A stretch of DNA of 64,000 nucleotides from Anaerolineae bacterium. GTDB lineage: Bacteria > Chloroflexota > Anaerolineae > Anaerolineales > Anaerolineaceae. The stretch is from contig JABUFD010000002.1 in the NCBI GenBank assembly GCA_013314735.1, positions 868,001 through 932,000 of the forward strand, in the 5' to 3' direction. Of this stretch, positions 62,615 to 64,000 are shown piece by piece. The notes beneath the pieces are model-generated. The model did no database searches and was not told the origin of the DNA. It was given only the letters and a program-made list of their open reading frames with translations. A program made the position numbers and the translations under genes. The stretch's first letter is position 1. The number at the start of each line of letters is the position of its first letter.

Positions 62615-62998
62615 ATGCTGATTGTCATCTCATACACCAATCCCGAACCGATATTCCGGCAGATCATGGAGCAGATCAAGATCGCCATTGCCTCCGGTGA
62701 TTTGAAGGAAGAAGAGAAGCTCCCCTCCATCCGGGAGATGGCGCAGGAGCTCAAGGTGAGTGTGATCACGGTCAAGCGCGCCTATACCGACCTGGAAACC
62801 GAAGGCTGGCTGGTCACCCGTCCCGGCCTGGGGTCCTTCGTGGCGCGCGTCAGCCGATCCGATTTGAAGGAAGAAAAGCGAAACGAAATCAAAAAGGTCC
62901 TGTTGGATATAGTCGACACGGCAGCTCAATACGGGATTACGGCGGAGGAAGTCGCCGGATTGCTGGCGTCGATCGAAAACGAAAGGAAAGGAAGTTAA
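62615..62998 (+). CDS. GntR-family regulator, YtrA subfamily
   Basis: A 127-residue repressor. SYTNPEPIFRQIMEQIKIAI opens the winged helix; LKEEEKLPSIREMAQELKVS and TVKRAYTDLETEGWLVTRPG are the conserved GntR helix-turn-helix. Beyond it only a short ~50-residue tail exists, with no large effector domain, as in the YtrA subfamily, whose genes precede ABC exporters. Here the ABC ATPase gene starts one base after its stop. AGGA precedes the ATG. Confidence 0.93.
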   Translation: MLIVISYTNPEPIFRQIMEQIKIAIASGDLKEEEKLPSIREMAQELKVSVITVKRAYTDLETEGWLVTRPGLGSFVARVSRSDLKEEKRNEIKKVLLDIVDTAAQYGITAEEVAGLLASIENERKGS

Positions 62999-62999
62999 T

Positions 63000-63872
63000 A
63001 TGGAGAATCTGGTGATTTGTAATGGCATTGGGAAACACTACCGGGAATTCACCCTGGGTCCGCTGGACCTGGTTGTCCCGGCCGGGCGCATCCTGGGAAT
63101 CATCGGCCCAAACGGGGCGGGAAAAACCACCACATTGAAAATGCTGATGAATATGGTCAAACCGGACGATGGGAGGATCGAAATCCTGGGAAAGCACTAC
63201 CCGCGGGATGAACGGGCGATCAAGAACGCGATCGGTTATGTGGGGGAGGAGCAATTCTTCTATGAGGACCGCACGGTGGCTTGGACAGGTCGGTTTGTTT
63301 CTCACTTTTTCACCGCGTGGAATGAGAACGAATTTGATCAACTTTTGATGCGTTTTGGCATCAGCCGCACCAAGAAAGTGAAGACACTCTCCAAGGGGAT
63401 GCGAGTGAAGTTGGCGCTGGCGGTTGCTTTGTCGCACCGGCCACAATTGATCATCCTCGATGAACCCACCTCGGGGTTGGACCCGGTCATCCGGCGCGAA
63501 CTGCTGGTAATCCTCAAGGAACGCAGCCTGGCAGATGAAAATCTGTCGATCATCATCTCCTCTCACATCACTGACGACCTGGAACGAATTGCCGACCTGG
63601 TGTATTACATGATTAATGGCCGGATTGTGCTGGCAGATGACAAGGATACCTTGCTGGATGAATGGAAAAAGCTGCATTTCAAAGCCGAGAAAGCTGACGA
63701 AGCCATGCTGGCGGGATTGCGCAATATTGAGCGTAACCTGTTTGGCATCAGCGGTATGACCAGCCAGTATAATGCGTTTCGTGCTGCACACGCCGAAGCG
63801 ATCCGCGCCGGTGATGTGCGGGTGGAAAACGTGCGTTTGGATGATATCCTGATCGCACTGATGGAACGGTGA
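63000..63872 (+). CDS. ABC transporter ATP-binding protein
   Basis: A 290-residue ATPase. IIGPNGAGKTTTLKML (Walker A), TLSKGMRVKLALAVAL (degenerate signature in place of LSGGQ), LIILDEPTSGLDPV (Walker B) and ISSHITDDLE (switch His) are complete, with a ~70-residue C-terminal extension after it. This is the drug/antibiotic exporter type (YtrB-like). It is the second gene of the GntR operon and powers the permease encoded next. Confidence 0.94.
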   Translation: MENLVICNGIGKHYREFTLGPLDLVVPAGRILGIIGPNGAGKTTTLKMLMNMVKPDDGRIEILGKHYPRDERAIKNAIGYVGEEQFFYEDRTVAWTGRFVSHFFTAWNENEFDQLLMRFGISRTKKVKTLSKGMRVKLALAVALSHRPQLIILDEPTSGLDPVIRRELLVILKERSLADENLSIIISSHITDDLERIADLVYYMINGRIVLADDKDTLLDEWKKLHFKAEKADEAMLAGLRNIERNLFGISGMTSQYNAFRAAHAEAIRAGDVRVENVRLDDILIALMER

Positions 63873-63877
63873 GTATC

Positions 63878-64000
63878 ATGGTTGCGATCTTGACAAAAGA
63901 CCTGTTCCAGTTGCGCTGGTTGCTGTTGGGTGCTTTGATGGTTTTGCTACTCCTGGCAGTGTTCTTGCCGGTGGACGCTCCCGTTGTATTAACCATATCG
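63878..64000 (+). CDS. ABC-2 type permease, N-terminal part (3' end outside window)
   Basis: Open to the window edge; 41 residues visible. MVAILTKDLFQLRWLLLGAL is followed by one strongly hydrophobic helix, as expected for an ABC-2 permease whose first segment follows a short cytoplasmic start. ATG 63878 lies five bases after the ATPase stop; a GTG at 63869 overlapping that stop is an alternative. Position after the YtrA-type regulator and ATPase makes permease the natural assignment. Confidence 0.7.
   Translation, partial: MVAILTKDLFQLRWLLLGALMVLLLLAVFLPVDAPVVLTIS

Noticed and set aside
1-64000. CRISPR arrays, tRNA, rRNA, insertion sequences
   Set aside because: I saw no regularly spaced repeats, no TTCGA-type tRNA arms with matching stems, no rRNA segments and no transposase-like proteins.

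Overview
The window looks like a chromosomal segment of a moderately GC-rich, free-living anaerobic or facultative bacterium. My best guess is a member of the Chloroflexota (class Anaerolineae). That is inferred from the overall gene mix: class III ribonucleotide reductase, a bacterial Elp3-like radical SAM/acetyltransferase, split glutamate synthase, amino-sugar and mannoside catabolism, many lipoproteins and small membrane proteins, and no outer-membrane systems. No rRNA, tRNA or other phylogenetic marker is present to prove it. Genes are densely packed on both strands. Convergent pairs are usually separated by strong hairpin terminators, and sigma70-like TATAAT boxes are easy to see.

Layout. 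1-1.2 kb: the AT-rich end of a restriction-modification locus. 1.2-8.7 kb: SGNH hydrolase, AI-2E-type permease, two alpha/beta hydrolases, two membrane proteins and a URO-D-like protein. 8.7-14.2 kb: a MerR regulator with two effector modules and its own 19-bp-spacer promoter, a PPDK-N-like protein, DNA polymerase III beta clamp (dnaN) and a tiny ferredoxin. 14.4-20.6 kb: beta-propeller lipoprotein, Elp3-like enzyme, tandem DUF4190-type proteins and trehalose synthase. 20.8-24 kb: a cobalamin riboswitch followed by an anaerobic ribonucleotide reductase whose glycyl-radical tail is a separate 52-residue gene, then its activase. 24-28 kb: dnaX-ybaB-recR and an FAD oxidoreductase. 28-39.4 kb: zinc-ribbon/propeller protein, glutathione peroxidase, nagBA, CBM9-like protein, two acetyltransferases, ACT-domain protein, LCP protein, HAD phosphatase and an AraC/GyrI regulator.

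39.4-46.5 kb holds a four-gene operon: etfB, etfA, a doubled glutamate-synthase FMN protein and a glutaminase/GXGXG protein. The genes overlap or nearly touch. There is no gltD, so the electron-transfer flavoprotein may feed the glutamate synthase. 46.5-64 kb: a 600-bp region without genes, lipoproteins, a uracil/xanthine permease behind a 300-nt leader with a terminator, a membrane-domain/patatin fusion, a CPBP-like protein, glycosyltransferases, a class V aminotransferase with a degenerate second copy at its N-terminus, a PfkB kinase-aldolase pair, a GH130 phosphorylase, and a YtrA-type GntR regulator with its ABC exporter, cut by the window edge.

The most interesting observations are the split class III ribonucleotide reductase under B12 control, the ETF-glutamate synthase operon with its internally duplicated FMN protein, the duplicated aminotransferase, a candidate pseudoknot in the leader of the gene at 5270, and a group of apparently leaderless promoters.
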